A stretch of 64,000 bases of DNA from assembly GCF_005047655.1 (NCBI RefSeq), contig NZ_SUKF01000002.1, forward strand, positions 1 through 64,000, given 5' to 3'. How positions within the stretch are numbered: the first letter of the stretch is position 1; every line of letters starts with the position of its first letter. The notes under the pieces were generated by a model. The model ran no database searches. It was not told the origin of the DNA and saw nothing but the letters and a program-made list of their open reading frames with translations. Source of the stretch: Sinimarinibacterium arenosum. GTDB lineage: Bacteria; Pseudomonadota; Gammaproteobacteria; Nevskiales; Nevskiaceae. Below are positions 26,940 to 35,595 of this stretch, piece by piece. Both the position numbers and the translations under genes were made by a program.

Positions 26940-27818
26940 ATGCCTCGCAAACCGACGTCAAAACCGGCAGCCAAAGCCGTCACCAAGACCCCTGCCCGGA
27001 CGGCGTCGGCGGGGCCGTCAACCTATCGCGGCAGCTTGATGGTCGAGAAGAACGGCGCGCCCTTCCTGGTCGCCGGCCGCATCGACCTGCTCGAGGCGGT
27101 CGATCATCACGGGTCGATCAGTCAGGCGGCCAAGGCCGTCGGCATGAGTTACAAGGGCGCCTGGGATGCCATCGACACGATGAACAACCAGGCCGACGAA
27201 GCCCTGGTTGCGCGTACCCCCGGCGGGCGCCGCGGCGGCGGCACGCATCTGACCGCCTACGGCAAGCGCGTGGTGGCGCTGGTGCGCGCCATCGAACAGG
27301 AATACCAGCAGGCCCTGAGCCTGCTCAATGAGCGCGTCGAGAAGCATGGCCGCGACTTCGCCGAATACCAGCGCCTGCTGCAGCGCTTCTCGCTGCAGAC
27401 CAGCGCGCGCAACCACTGGGTCGGCACCATCACTGCGATCCGCGCCGACCGCGTGCGCACCGAAGTCGAGATCGCGCTCGACGCCAGGCTCAGCATCGTC
27501 GCCCACGTCACCACCGACAGCGCACGCCGGCTTGGCATCCAGCCGGGCGTCGACATCGCCGCGCTGGTCAAGGCCGTAGCGGTGCAGATCGATACCGACA
27601 CCGCGCGCAACACGCCGCCGAACCGGCTGGTCGGCACAATCGCGCGTTGCAGTCAGGAAGGCGGCCGCAGCGAAGTCAGCATCGACCTGCCGGGAGGGCG
27701 CACGATCACCGCGGTGGTCAGCGACGCCGCCGGCGTCAGCCTGCGCGCCGGACGCAAGGTCGTCGCCAGCTTTGAACCCCGCAGCGTGCTGCTGGCCAGG
27801 CTGCCGGGCGTCAGCTGA
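26940..27818 (+). CDS. modE: Molybdate-responsive transcriptional regulator ModE
   Basis: The 292-residue regulator has a LysR-like winged helix-turn-helix (HGSISQAAKAVGMSYKGAWD, about residues 57-76) and two Mop/TOBE molybdate-binding domains starting QTSARNHWVGTITAI (about 149) and PNRLVGTIARCSQ (about 223). The TSARNxxxGTI sequence is characteristic of ModE. With bound molybdate ModE represses modABC and can activate molybdoenzyme genes. It has an N-terminal Lys/Pro/Ala-rich extension of about 28 residues absent from E. coli ModE. It is the last gene of the TonB-receptor operon, 17 bases after the cytochrome gene, so it probably controls its own synthesis. Confidence 0.93.
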   Translation: MPRKPTSKPAAKAVTKTPARTASAGPSTYRGSLMVEKNGAPFLVAGRIDLLEAVDHHGSISQAAKAVGMSYKGAWDAIDTMNNQADEALVARTPGGRRGGGTHLTAYGKRVVALVRAIEQEYQQALSLLNERVEKHGRDFAEYQRLLQRFSLQTSARNHWVGTITAIRADRVRTEVEIALDARLSIVAHVTTDSARRLGIQPGVDIAALVKAVAVQIDTDTARNTPPNRLVGTIARCSQEGGRSEVSIDLPGGRTITAVVSDAAGVSLRAGRKVVASFEPRSVLLARLPGVS

Positions 27819-27831
27819 GCACGCTGCACGC

Positions 27832-28737
27832 ATGAAGTTCCGCCGACTGCCGCCACTGCACACTCTGGAAGCGTTCGAGGCCGCAGCGCGCACCGGCGCG
27901 TTCAAGGACGCCGCACAGCAGTTGCACCTGACACCGTCGGCGATCAGTCATCAGATCAAGGCGCTGGAAGCCCACCTCGAATTCGAGCTGTTCCGCCGCG
28001 GCAACCGCTCGTTGGAACTCACCGATGGAGGCAAGGCGTATCTCGGCGTCGTGCGCGACACCCTGTCCCGGCTGCGCAGCGGCAGCGCCAGGGTCGCGCA
28101 GCAGTACGCCCGCGCTTCGCTGAAGATCAGTGCCGGTCCGTTCATCGCCAGCGAAATCATCGTGCCGGCGCTGCCCTCGTTTCAGGAGGCGCACCCGGAC
28201 ATCGACGTACGCATCGACACCGATCTGCGTACGGTCGATCTGCTGCATGAGGACACCGACCTTGCGCTGCGCTTCGGCAACGGCCACTGGAAACATCTGG
28301 CCGCGGACCGGCTGATGCGGGTTTCGGCGGTCCCGGTCTGCACGCCGGCCATCGCCCGGAAGATTCGCCGTGGCGGCCCAAGCCAGCTACAGGACGTTGC
28401 GCTGATTCACTCGTCACCGATGCCCGAGGGCTGGAAGATGTGGGCCGATGCCACCGCCACGGTGCTGGGCACGCCCAAACGCGACATCTGGCTGGACAGC
28501 TACCTGGCGATCCTGCGCGCCGCCGAGCAGGGTCTGGGGCTCGCGCTGGGGCTTGTTCCGATGGTCAATCCCTGGCTCAAACGGCGCAAGCTGGTGGCCC
28601 CCTGGCCGGACATGCTGGTGAGCGTGCCGCAGGCCTACTATCTGTTGTATCGCCCGGACGATCTCGAACGTCCGGAGGTCGTCGCATTCCGGCGCTGGCT
28701 GAAATCCGTCCTCAAGCGCGACGCCCTGCTCACCTGA
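27832..28737 (+). CDS. LysR-family transcriptional regulator (GcvA-like)
   Basis: The 301-residue protein has the GcvA/AmpR-type opening RRLPPLHTLEAFEAAARTGA and helix-turn-helix LHLTPSAISHQIKALEAHLE, then a periplasmic-binding-protein-like effector domain (from about residue 90). It starts 13 bases after modE ends, but the weak ribosome binding site and change of theme leave co-transcription uncertain. Targets may be the downstream hydrolase-thioesterase genes. GcvA-like regulators control metabolic operons or beta-lactamase genes; the effector here cannot be told from sequence. Confidence 0.88.
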   Translation: MKFRRLPPLHTLEAFEAAARTGAFKDAAQQLHLTPSAISHQIKALEAHLEFELFRRGNRSLELTDGGKAYLGVVRDTLSRLRSGSARVAQQYARASLKISAGPFIASEIIVPALPSFQEAHPDIDVRIDTDLRTVDLLHEDTDLALRFGNGHWKHLAADRLMRVSAVPVCTPAIARKIRRGGPSQLQDVALIHSSPMPEGWKMWADATATVLGTPKRDIWLDSYLAILRAAEQGLGLALGLVPMVNPWLKRRKLVAPWPDMLVSVPQAYYLLYRPDDLERPEVVAFRRWLKSVLKRDALLT

Positions 28738-28848
28738 GGGGCATTTTCGGATGAATTTGACTCATCCGAAGCCGCCGTCGAATTCGTTTGTCGCCGTCCC
28801 CGCGCGCACCTAGGCTGGATGCCGAATCCACCTCTTCGGGAGCGCAGC

Positions 28849-29724
28849 ATGCGCGAAATCCATCTGACGCTGAGCGCGGCGGACGCACATCCGCTTGCGG
28901 CGACCTTGTTCGAGCCCAGTCGCCCGCCACAGGCGGCGGTGCTGATCAACTCAGCCACCGGCGTGCCGCGCGGCTACTACCGCGCCTATGCGCAGTTCCT
29001 CGCCCACCGCGGCTTCGCGGTGCTGTGCTACGACTATCGCGGCATCGGCAACTCGCGTTTTCATGGCGCACGCAACGAGCAGCTGACGATGCGCAACTGG
29101 GGAGAACTCGATGCCGCCGCCGCCATCGACTACCTCGGCACGCGTTACCCCCGTCGATCGCTGCTGGCGATCGCCCATTCGGTCGGCGGCCAACTGATCG
29201 GCCTGGCCGCCAACAATGAGCAGCTGGATGCGGTGCTGTGCGTTGCCGCCCAGTCCGGCTACTGGCGCCACTGGCCGCAGCGTCTGCAGCCGGTGATGGC
29301 GGCCATCTGGCATCTGCTGGTGCCGGTGGCGGCAACGTTGTCCGATCCGCTGCCGCAACGTCTGCTCGGCGCCGAGTTGCCGCGCGGCATCGCCCGCGAA
29401 TGGGCGCGCTGGTGCCGGCATCCGGAGTTCATCGTCGACGCGCAAGGTCGCTCGCTGCACGCCGGCTTCGAGCGCTATCGGGGACGCATGCGCTTCATCA
29501 CGATCAGTGACGACGCGTTCTACGCGCCGCCACAGGCGGGGCAGGCGCTCGCCCGCAAGTATCGCAATGCGCAGGTCGAGCTCAGTCAGCTGACGCCCGC
29601 CATGCTCGGCGTCGAGGCGATCGGCCACTTCGGTTATTTCCGCAACGGTATGGCGCCGGCCTGGCAGGACAGCGCCGACTGGCTGCGCAATGCCATACCC
29701 CATTCCCAGCACAAGGCCGCCTGA
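28849..29724 (+). CDS. Alpha/beta hydrolase
   Basis: The 291-residue protein has an alpha/beta-hydrolase fold with the oxyanion-turn segment NSATGVPRGYYRAYAQFLAH, the strand-turn YDYRGIGNS, and the probable nucleophile elbow AHSVGGQ. The usual G-x-S-x-G elbow has Ala in place of the first Gly. A His near the C-terminus (GHFGYFRNG) could complete the triad. It resembles COG4757-type predicted hydrolases; the substrate is unknown. GGGAGCG lies three to nine bases before the chosen ATG. Two bases separate it from the thioesterase-like gene, so they form a small operon. Confidence 0.83.
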   Translation: MREIHLTLSAADAHPLAATLFEPSRPPQAAVLINSATGVPRGYYRAYAQFLAHRGFAVLCYDYRGIGNSRFHGARNEQLTMRNWGELDAAAAIDYLGTRYPRRSLLAIAHSVGGQLIGLAANNEQLDAVLCVAAQSGYWRHWPQRLQPVMAAIWHLLVPVAATLSDPLPQRLLGAELPRGIAREWARWCRHPEFIVDAQGRSLHAGFERYRGRMRFITISDDAFYAPPQAGQALARKYRNAQVELSQLTPAMLGVEAIGHFGYFRNGMAPAWQDSADWLRNAIPHSQHKAA

Positions 29725-29726
29725 AC

Positions 29727-30209
29727 ATGGCAACCCCCGCAGAACTTTTTGCACGCATGCGTCGCTATCCGATGGGCGATCGCCTGTTCTCCAGAGCCGT
29801 GACCGCGCGCGCACCCTACTTCGCGTCGATCGCGCCGCGCTTCATCGAACTCGAACCGGGACTGTGCGAGGTGACGATCCGCAACCGACGCGCCGTGCAC
29901 AATCACCTTGGCACCGTGAACGCGATCGCCATGTGCGCGATGTGCGAACTGGCGGCCGGCACGATGCTGGAGTCCTCGTTGCCGCGCGAACTGCGCTGGA
30001 TCCCGCGTGGCATGACCGTGCGATATCTGAAGAAGGCCGATACCGATCTGCGGGCGCGCGCCACGCTGGAGGCGCCGGTCGCGGCGGATTTCCAGGGCGA
30101 TGCCATGGTGCCGGTGAAGGTCCGCAATACTGCCGGAGAGGTTGTCATGGAGGCGGATATCGCGATGTACCTGTCACCGCGACCGCGCAACCGCACACGT
30201 TCCGGCTGA
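29727..30209 (+). CDS. Hot-dog-fold DUF4442 (thioesterase-like) protein
   Basis: The 160-residue protein has a hot-dog fold with the conserved RNRRAVHNHLGTVNAIAMCA and CELAAGTMLES segments that characterise DUF4442, a relative of PaaI-type acyl-CoA thioesterases. The HNHLGTVNA stretch contains the likely active-site region. It probably acts on acyl-CoA or acyl carrier substrates, in keeping with the hydrolase upstream and the crotonase downstream, but the substrate is not known. It begins two bases after the alpha/beta hydrolase ends. No signal peptide is present. Confidence 0.82.
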   Translation: MATPAELFARMRRYPMGDRLFSRAVTARAPYFASIAPRFIELEPGLCEVTIRNRRAVHNHLGTVNAIAMCAMCELAAGTMLESSLPRELRWIPRGMTVRYLKKADTDLRARATLEAPVAADFQGDAMVPVKVRNTAGEVVMEADIAMYLSPRPRNRTRSG

Positions 30210-30283
30210 GCCCCTCAAACGGGGTGCACGGGGGCGACTGAACCGTCGAAAGCATTGCGCTCCCACACGCGACATCCGTTGGA

Positions 30284-30309
30284 CTCGACGCCGGACACCC
30301 GGCGTCGAG
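30284..30309. repeat. Perfect 11-bp inverted repeat (hairpin) upstream of the crotonase gene
   Basis: Arms CTCGACGCCGG and CCGGCGTCGAG flank a four-base loop ACAC. There is no T-run on either side, so a classical intrinsic terminator is unlikely; it may separate the hydrolase-thioesterase transcript from the crotonase gene by folding at the mRNA end, or bind a regulator. TAGAAT at 30333-30338 could be a -10 for the crotonase gene. Confidence 0.45.
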
Positions 30310-30383
30310 CCGCGGCAACCGGAACAACGGGCTAGAATCCCGCTCGAAAAATTCCAACCGTTTCCGACCGAAAACCTGCCGCC

Positions 30384-31163
30384 ATGAGCACCGAACACGT
30401 CACCACCGAGCTGCGCGACCGCGTCCTGATCCTGCGCCTGAACCGTCCCGACAAGAAAAACGCGCTGACTCAGGCGATGTACACCGCGCTGGCCGATGAA
30501 CTGAAGCAGGCCAACGAGAATCCGACGGTGCGCTGCATCCTGCTCACCGGCACCGATGACTGCTTCTGCAGCGGCAACGACATCGCCGACTTCCTGCAGA
30601 TGAAGACGATCACGCCGTCGGACGACGTGCCGGTGCTGCGATTCATGAAGACGCTGGCACACGTCGCCAAACCGGTTGTAGCGGCGATCAACGGTCCGGC
30701 GATCGGCGTCGGCACCACGATCCTGCTGCATGTCGACCTCGCCTACGCCGGCGAGAAGACCCGCTTCCAGCTGCCGTTCGTCAACATCGGCATCTGCCCT
30801 GAATACGCCTCGACCTACTTCCTGCCGCGCATGATCGGTCACGTCAAAGCGGCCGAGCTGACGATGCTGGGCGAGCCGTTCACGGCCGCCGAGGCACTGG
30901 ACTACCGGCTGATCAACGCAGTGTTGCCCGACGCCGAGGTCTTCGAGCACGCGCTGGCCAAAGCGCAGCGTCTGGCCCAGCAGCCGCCGGCGGCGCTGCG
31001 CACGACGAAGGCACTGCTGAAGCGCTGGCGCGGCGACCTGGTCGACGAGATCATCCCGGCCGAAGCGGTGCACTTCATGTCGATGCTGCAGGATGCCGAG
31101 GCCAAGGAGGCGCTGGGCGCCTTCCTGCAGAAGCGCAAACCGGACTTCAGCAGCTTCGATTGA
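30384..31163 (+). CDS. Enoyl-CoA hydratase/isomerase (crotonase) family protein
   Basis: The 259-residue crotonase has the CoA-binding and oxyanion-hole segments SGNDIADFLQ and INGPAIGVGTTILLHVDLAY. A Glu in the GICPEYASTYFLPRMIG region sits where catalytic acids of hydratases and of enoyl-CoA isomerases occur; the second hydratase Glu is not evident, so an isomerase-like activity is possible. It acts in fatty acid or aromatic acyl-CoA breakdown. No strong ribosome binding site precedes the ATG, though CGCTCG-rich leader sequence does. It is followed four bases later by a phosphatase gene. Confidence 0.9.
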   Translation: MSTEHVTTELRDRVLILRLNRPDKKNALTQAMYTALADELKQANENPTVRCILLTGTDDCFCSGNDIADFLQMKTITPSDDVPVLRFMKTLAHVAKPVVAAINGPAIGVGTTILLHVDLAYAGEKTRFQLPFVNIGICPEYASTYFLPRMIGHVKAAELTMLGEPFTAAEALDYRLINAVLPDAEVFEHALAKAQRLAQQPPAALRTTKALLKRWRGDLVDEIIPAEAVHFMSMLQDAEAKEALGAFLQKRKPDFSSFD

Positions 31164-31167
31164 TCCC

Positions 31168-31935
31168 ATGTCAGACATCCGGATCGAGGGGCTGAGCAAT
31201 TTCCGCAGTCTCGCCGGCCTGCCCGGCGCCGACGGCCGGCGCATCGACGGTCATGTGATCCTGCGATCGGACCGCCTGAACCGGTTGACCGACGCCGATT
31301 GGACGCAACTTCGCGCGCTCGGCCTGCGCACGGTCTGCGACCTGCGCGGCGCCGATGAGCGCGAGCGCCACCCCAATCGGTATCCGGACGACGGCGGCGT
31401 CGACGAGCTGTGGCTGGAGGTCAAGAACGACCTGCGCGGCAACCCGATGTACCTGCGCATGTTCGCCGAAGACCCAACGCCGGCCGGCGCCGAACGCGTG
31501 ATGCAGCAGATCTATCGCAGCTTTCCGGCCGCGTTCACGACGCAGCTGCCGCAGCTGTTTGCGCTGCTGCACGAGGAGCGCGTGCCGGTGCTGATCCACT
31601 GCGCTGCCGGCAAGGACCGCACCGGCTTCGTCGTCGCGCTGCTGCTGCATGCGCTGGGCGTACCGGAAGCAGTGATTGTCGAGGATTACCTGCGCTCGAC
31701 ACCGCCGGACCCCCATCCCCGTGCCGCCGAAATGATGCGGGAATTCGAGCAGCTGTTCGGCTTCGCCATCGACGCGGCAACGCTGCGTCCGCTGCTGGAC
31801 GTGCGCACCAGCTATCTGACAGCAGCATTCGATGAACTCGATGCGCGGTACGGCTCGATCGGCGAGTACCTGCGCCGCCATGGTGGCCTTGACCATGCTC
31901 AGCGCCGACGTCTGCAGGACCGCTGGCTGCGCTGA
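31168..31935 (+). CDS. Tyrosine-type protein phosphatase
   Basis: The 255-residue protein has the phosphatase P-loop HCAAGKDRTGF (C-x5-R, with catalytic Cys and Arg) in the middle and the family opening GLSNFRSLAGLPGADGRRI. It belongs to the bacterial tyrosine/serine phosphatase group related to LipA of Listeria and Mycobacterium PtpB, which act on phosphoproteins and phosphoinositides. A general-acid Asp is probably in the FAEDPTPAG or LWLEVKND segment. The natural substrate is unknown. It starts four bases after the crotonase stop, so the two are likely co-transcribed. Confidence 0.87.
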   Translation: MSDIRIEGLSNFRSLAGLPGADGRRIDGHVILRSDRLNRLTDADWTQLRALGLRTVCDLRGADERERHPNRYPDDGGVDELWLEVKNDLRGNPMYLRMFAEDPTPAGAERVMQQIYRSFPAAFTTQLPQLFALLHEERVPVLIHCAAGKDRTGFVVALLLHALGVPEAVIVEDYLRSTPPDPHPRAAEMMREFEQLFGFAIDAATLRPLLDVRTSYLTAAFDELDARYGSIGEYLRRHGGLDHAQRRRLQDRWLR

Positions 31936-32028
31936 CGCGGACTACCGCAGGGACTACCGCGGCACCCAAACTGGTTATTATCGCGCCATAAACGGGGCCC
32001 ACCCCGTCGGCAGACAGTGACTAGAGCC

Positions 32029-32679
32029 ATGCAGAAACCCAAGGGAAAACGTGAACTGAACAAGGAGGCCAACCGCGGCGCCATCCTCGAAGCGGCACGG
32101 CGCTGCTTTCTGGAATTCGGTTACGAGGCGGTCACGATTCGCGACGTCATCCGTCGCTCCGGGCTTGCTGCAGGCACGTTCTACAACTACTTCCCGGACA
32201 AGGAATCGCTGTTTCGTGCGCTGGTCGATTCGCGCCTGGCCAAGCTGCAGACGAACATCCATCTGGCCCGCCAGCATGCCCGCGACCCCGAGTCGTTTTT
32301 CTACGGAGCGTTCCTGGCGGCACTTCGCGAGGCCCGCGCGGAACCCGAATTCTTCGAAATGATGTTCCGTAACGAGCCGGTGCTGCGGTCGCTGTACAAC
32401 CACAATGTCTTCGGCCTGATCATGCAGTCATTGAGGTCCGATCTTCAGGAAGCGATCGTGCGCGGTCTGGTGTCGGAGCTGGACGTCGATGCGCTGACGG
32501 CGATCTCATTCGGCGCGGGCTATGAGCTCGTGCGTCTGGTCACCGAACAGCCCAAGCGCGATCTGGAGAAGACGGCGCAGTTTGTGACCCAGCTGTTCCT
32601 GCAGGGCATCCCGACGCAGACCCCGCAACCGCGGCTGATCCGCCTCGGCTCGCGTCTGCTCGGCGGCGCGGCGCGCTGA
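32029..32679 (+). CDS. TetR-family transcriptional regulator
   Basis: The 216-residue protein has the TetR N-terminal helix-turn-helix: ILEAARRCFLEFGYEAVTIR followed by DVIRRSGLAAGTFYNYFPDK. The C-terminal ligand domain is all-helical with no assigned ligand. The start at ATG was preferred over a GTG twelve bases earlier; neither has a good ribosome binding site. TetR regulators commonly repress adjacent lipid or efflux genes, so the crotonase-phosphatase pair is a plausible target. It is convergent with the motility block, with 29 bases between the stop codons. Confidence 0.88.
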   Translation: MQKPKGKRELNKEANRGAILEAARRCFLEFGYEAVTIRDVIRRSGLAAGTFYNYFPDKESLFRALVDSRLAKLQTNIHLARQHARDPESFFYGAFLAALREARAEPEFFEMMFRNEPVLRSLYNHNVFGLIMQSLRSDLQEAIVRGLVSELDVDALTAISFGAGYELVRLVTEQPKRDLEKTAQFVTQLFLQGIPTQTPQPRLIRLGSRLLGGAAR

Positions 32680-32708
32680 AGCCCGCCGCACCGCCTCGCC
32701 CCGACGAA

Positions 32709-33857
32709 TCAGAACAGCTCAACCGCACCTGAATCCATCGACACCTGTTCGACCGGCTTGTGCGTCGGCTGGCGCCAGTCCTCGCGCGGCTTGGACGACA
32801 AGGCACTCGGCGCTTCACCGCCGCTGACCTCGACCACTTCAACATTGATCGACTCAATGCGCTGGGCATGCTTCTGCGCAGTACTGAGCGCCTGCGTCGA
32901 GATATCCTCGAACTGCAGGCAGCGCACCGCGCGGCCCACCGATTCGCTGATGTGATCGCGTGACGCCGACACTTCCTGAATGCCTTCGGCCAGACCGCTG
33001 TTGATACGCTCGACCTGGGACAGCAGACGACTGGCTTCATCGCGTGCGCCTTCGCTGAGGCTGACATCGCGCGACGCCATCTCGCCCACGGTTTCGCGCA
33101 CCGCAGCCACCGCTTCCTTTGAATTCGATACCAGCTTGCGGATCTGTTCGTTGAACGTGGTGGAACGCTCGGACAGGTTGCGCACCTCTTCGGCAACCAC
33201 GGCGAACCCACGCCCGGCTTCTCCTGCACGCGCCGCTTCGATCGCGGCATTCAGTGCCAGCAGATTGGTCTGGTCGGCGATCGACTTCACATCACCCAGA
33301 AGCTCGAAGATCGCATCGAGCTGCTTGACCATCTCGTCGATCTGACGAACCGTCTCTGAGCTCTGTTTGCTGACCTGGGTCAGCGACTGCACCAGACCAT
33401 TCATCAGGCCCGCTGCAGTCTCAGTGAATTTGCGAACATCGAGTCCGTCGCCATCACCGCCGGTCTGGTTGAGAATCCGGGTCACAGCGCTCTGCTGCAA
33501 CTTGGCATGCCGCGACATTTCGGCGAAGGCCTCGCCCAGCTCGTGCACGGCGTCATGGATCAGCCCACGCACCCGCATGATCTCGCGATCGACTCCATTG
33601 ACTTCGTTGCTGAGCCCTTCGCGCAGTTCCGACAACGACTTGCGCCGGTTGCGCGATTGCTCCTCATGCCGCTCGAGCAATGCGCGCGCTGCGCCCAGCA
33701 GCCGGTGTTGCTGCCATGCGACCCAGGCCCAGGCGCCGGCCGTCAGCAGGCCGCTGAGCCAGGCGACGCCGCTGCCAAGCCCGGCGATCAACACCAGGAC
33801 GTGTGCCAGCGTAATGACGACTGGAACGATCAGTGGTTTCCATTGTGCGGCTTGCAT
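32709..33857 (-). CDS. Membrane methyl-accepting chemotaxis protein without ligand domain
   Basis: The 382-residue receptor has two adjacent membrane helices at the N-terminus (about residues 7-45) with almost no periplasmic loop, no HAMP seen, then a coiled-coil signalling domain. The hairpin tip region [20 protein letters not shown] is intact, with the CheA/CheW contact residues. It ends with MDSGAVELF, nearly the same tail as the CheD encoded two genes upstream (DGDVELFD). The start with TGGAG six bases upstream was preferred to an ATG 12 bases earlier. It is the last gene of the chemotaxis operon. Confidence 0.87.
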   Translation of the reverse strand: MQAAQWKPLIVPVVITLAHVLVLIAGLGSGVAWLSGLLTAGAWAWVAWQQHRLLGAARALLERHEEQSRNRRKSLSELREGLSNEVNGVDREIMRVRGLIHDAVHELGEAFAEMSRHAKLQQSAVTRILNQTGGDGDGLDVRKFTETAAGLMNGLVQSLTQVSKQSSETVRQIDEMVKQLDAIFELLGDVKSIADQTNLLALNAAIEAARAGEAGRGFAVVAEEVRNLSERSTTFNEQIRKLVSNSKEAVAAVRETVGEMASRDVSLSEGARDEASRLLSQVERINSGLAEGIQEVSASRDHISESVGRAVRCLQFEDISTQALSTAQKHAQRIESINVEVVEVSGGEAPSALSSKPREDWRQPTHKPVEQVSMDSGAVELF

Positions 33858-33928
33858 GCTGCGCTCCATTTGAACTGGATGACTCCTGGTACGGGTTATC
33901 GGCCGCTGATTGCAATGCTTGAGCGCAA

Positions 33929-34972
33929 TCAGCGCACCCACTCGAGCAATTGCCCGGCAATATTCTGTAAAGGCAAGACCTGTTCCGCGGCACCGCATCG
34001 GACTGCCGCGCCTGGCATGCCCCAGACCACGCTGGTCGATTCGTCCTGCGCTACGGTGTGGGCACCGATCCGCCGCAGTTCCAGCAGCTGGCGTGCGCCG
34101 TCCTCCCCCATGCCGGTCAGAATCGCGCCCACCGCATTGGTACCGACGTATTCGACGATCGAGCGGAACATGGTGTCGACGCTGGGTCGGTGCCGGTTCT
34201 CTGGCGGCGCGTCGGAGAGCCGACACAGGTAACGTGCGCCGCTGCGTTCGATCAGCAGATGATGACTGCCAGGTGCGATGTAGACGTGCCCCGGCAGGAT
34301 CGGCAGGCGATCGCTGGCTTCGCACACCGACATGGCGCTGACACGATTCATGCGTGCGGCAAATGGCGCGCTGAACATGGCCGGAATGTGTTGCGTGATC
34401 ACGATCGCCGGCGCATCCGGCGGCATGCCCATCAACACGTCCTTGATCGCCTCGGTGCCGCCGGTCGACGCACCAATGGCAATGATTTTTTCAGTTGTAC
34501 TGAACCGGCGCGGACGCGACCGCGGCGGTGCTTCAACGGCGGGTCGCGACTTCAGCGCCGACAATCCGCGGGGCCGCGCCATTGCCGCGGCCTTGACCTT
34601 CTCGCGCAAGGTCTCGGCGTATTCTTCCAGGCCTGCTTTGACGTCCAGCGCCGGCTTGGTGACAAAATCCACCGCGCCCAGTTCGAGTGCCTGCAACGTG
34701 ACTTCCGCACCCTGTGCCGTCAGCGACGACACCATCAAGACCGGCATCGGTCGCAGCCGCATCAGGTTTTCGAGGAAGGTCAGTCCGTCCATGCGCGGCA
34801 TCTCGACATCGAGCGTCAGCACATCGGGCTGCAGTTGCTTGATCTTGTCACGCGCGATCAGCGGGTCGGCTGCAGTACCAACCACCTCGATCTGCGGATC
34901 CTCGGACAGGATTTCGCTGAGCACGCCGCGCACGAGGGCCGAATCGTCAATGATGAGGACTCGAGTAACCAT
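33929..34972 (-). CDS. cheB: Chemotaxis response regulator methylesterase/deamidase
   Basis: The 347-residue protein has an N-terminal receiver domain (phosphoacceptor Asp 55 in [12 protein letters not shown]) and a C-terminal methylesterase domain with the catalytic triad: Ser in [11 protein letters not shown], His in [14 protein letters not shown] and Asp in [10 protein letters not shown]. It removes receptor methyl groups during adaptation, opposing CheR. It overlaps the end of cheD by one base, and its end is 71 bases before the membrane receptor gene. A cheA gene further up the operon would phosphorylate it. Confidence 0.96.
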   Translation of the reverse strand: MVTRVLIIDDSALVRGVLSEILSEDPQIEVVGTAADPLIARDKIKQLQPDVLTLDVEMPRMDGLTFLENLMRLRPMPVLMVSSLTAQGAEVTLQALELGAVDFVTKPALDVKAGLEEYAETLREKVKAAAMARPRGLSALKSRPAVEAPPRSRPRRFSTTEKIIAIGASTGGTEAIKDVLMGMPPDAPAIVITQHIPAMFSAPFAARMNRVSAMSVCEASDRLPILPGHVYIAPGSHHLLIERSGARYLCRLSDAPPENRHRPSVDTMFRSIVEYVGTNAVGAILTGMGEDGARQLLELRRIGAHTVAQDESTSVVWGMPGAAVRCGAAEQVLPLQNIAGQLLEWVR

Positions 34973-35595
34973 CAGTCGAAGAGCTCCACGTCGCCATCCA
35001 CCGGCTGACTGGAAATCTGCCGGCTGTAGGCCTGCTCGACCGCCAGATCCGCCGCAGTCGCTGCTGTCGGCAGATGCCGCACCAGCACGCGACCGCTGCT
35101 CACCCAGTAGGCCACCTTGCGCGCCGCAGTCCCGCCCAGATCCTGCGCGGCCACAGTGATACCTTCATTTTTCAGATAATCGAGCACGAAGGCGGCGTTG
35201 CGATCGCCAACAGGATTTGCCGAAAGGCCGCGGATCACATTGGCGCCTCCGAATACCTTGGCTTCGAGACGCCGACGGTTGCCACCGCGCTTGATCAATT
35301 CGTTGATCAGCACTTCCATCGCATACGCTCCGTAGCGAGCGTTGCGCGCGCCGCCAAGCGCTTCCGTATCCGGCAGCATGAAATGATTCATGCCACCGAC
35401 CCCGGCCAGCGGATCGCGGATGCACGCGGCAACACAGGAACCGAGCAAAGTCACCAGAGCATCCTCGGAGTCCGTGACTTCGTACTCACCCGGCATGACC
35501 TTGATGACGTCACAACCGAGCTGTCGATCGTGATATCGCGGGGCGATACCCTGATTGATGCGCTCGTTCCACGCGTGTCTGAGCGGTGCATTCAT
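34972..35595 (-). CDS. cheD: Chemoreceptor glutamine deamidase
   Basis: The 207-residue protein has the CheD active-site Cys in [13 protein letters not shown] and His in [10 protein letters not shown], with the conserved KVFGGANVI segment. It deamidates receptor glutamines and in many species interacts with CheC or the CheY phosphatase system; here CheZ is present and CheC is not seen. The C-terminal tail ends DGDVELFD, resembling the end of the receptor two genes downstream. It overlaps cheR by four bases and cheB by one. Confidence 0.94.
   Translation of the reverse strand: MNAPLRHAWNERINQGIAPRYHDRQLGCDVIKVMPGEYEVTDSEDALVTLLGSCVAACIRDPLAGVGGMNHFMLPDTEALGGARNARYGAYAMEVLINELIKRGGNRRRLEAKVFGGANVIRGLSANPVGDRNAAFVLDYLKNEGITVAAQDLGGTAARKVAYWVSSGRVLVRHLPTAATAADLAVEQAYSRQISSQPVDGDVELFD

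Noticed and set aside
25225-26961. 578-residue open frame on the minus strand
   Set aside because: It is antisense to the di-haem cytochrome gene, which has clear haem motifs and coupling to its neighbours; the antisense product is low in recognisable features.
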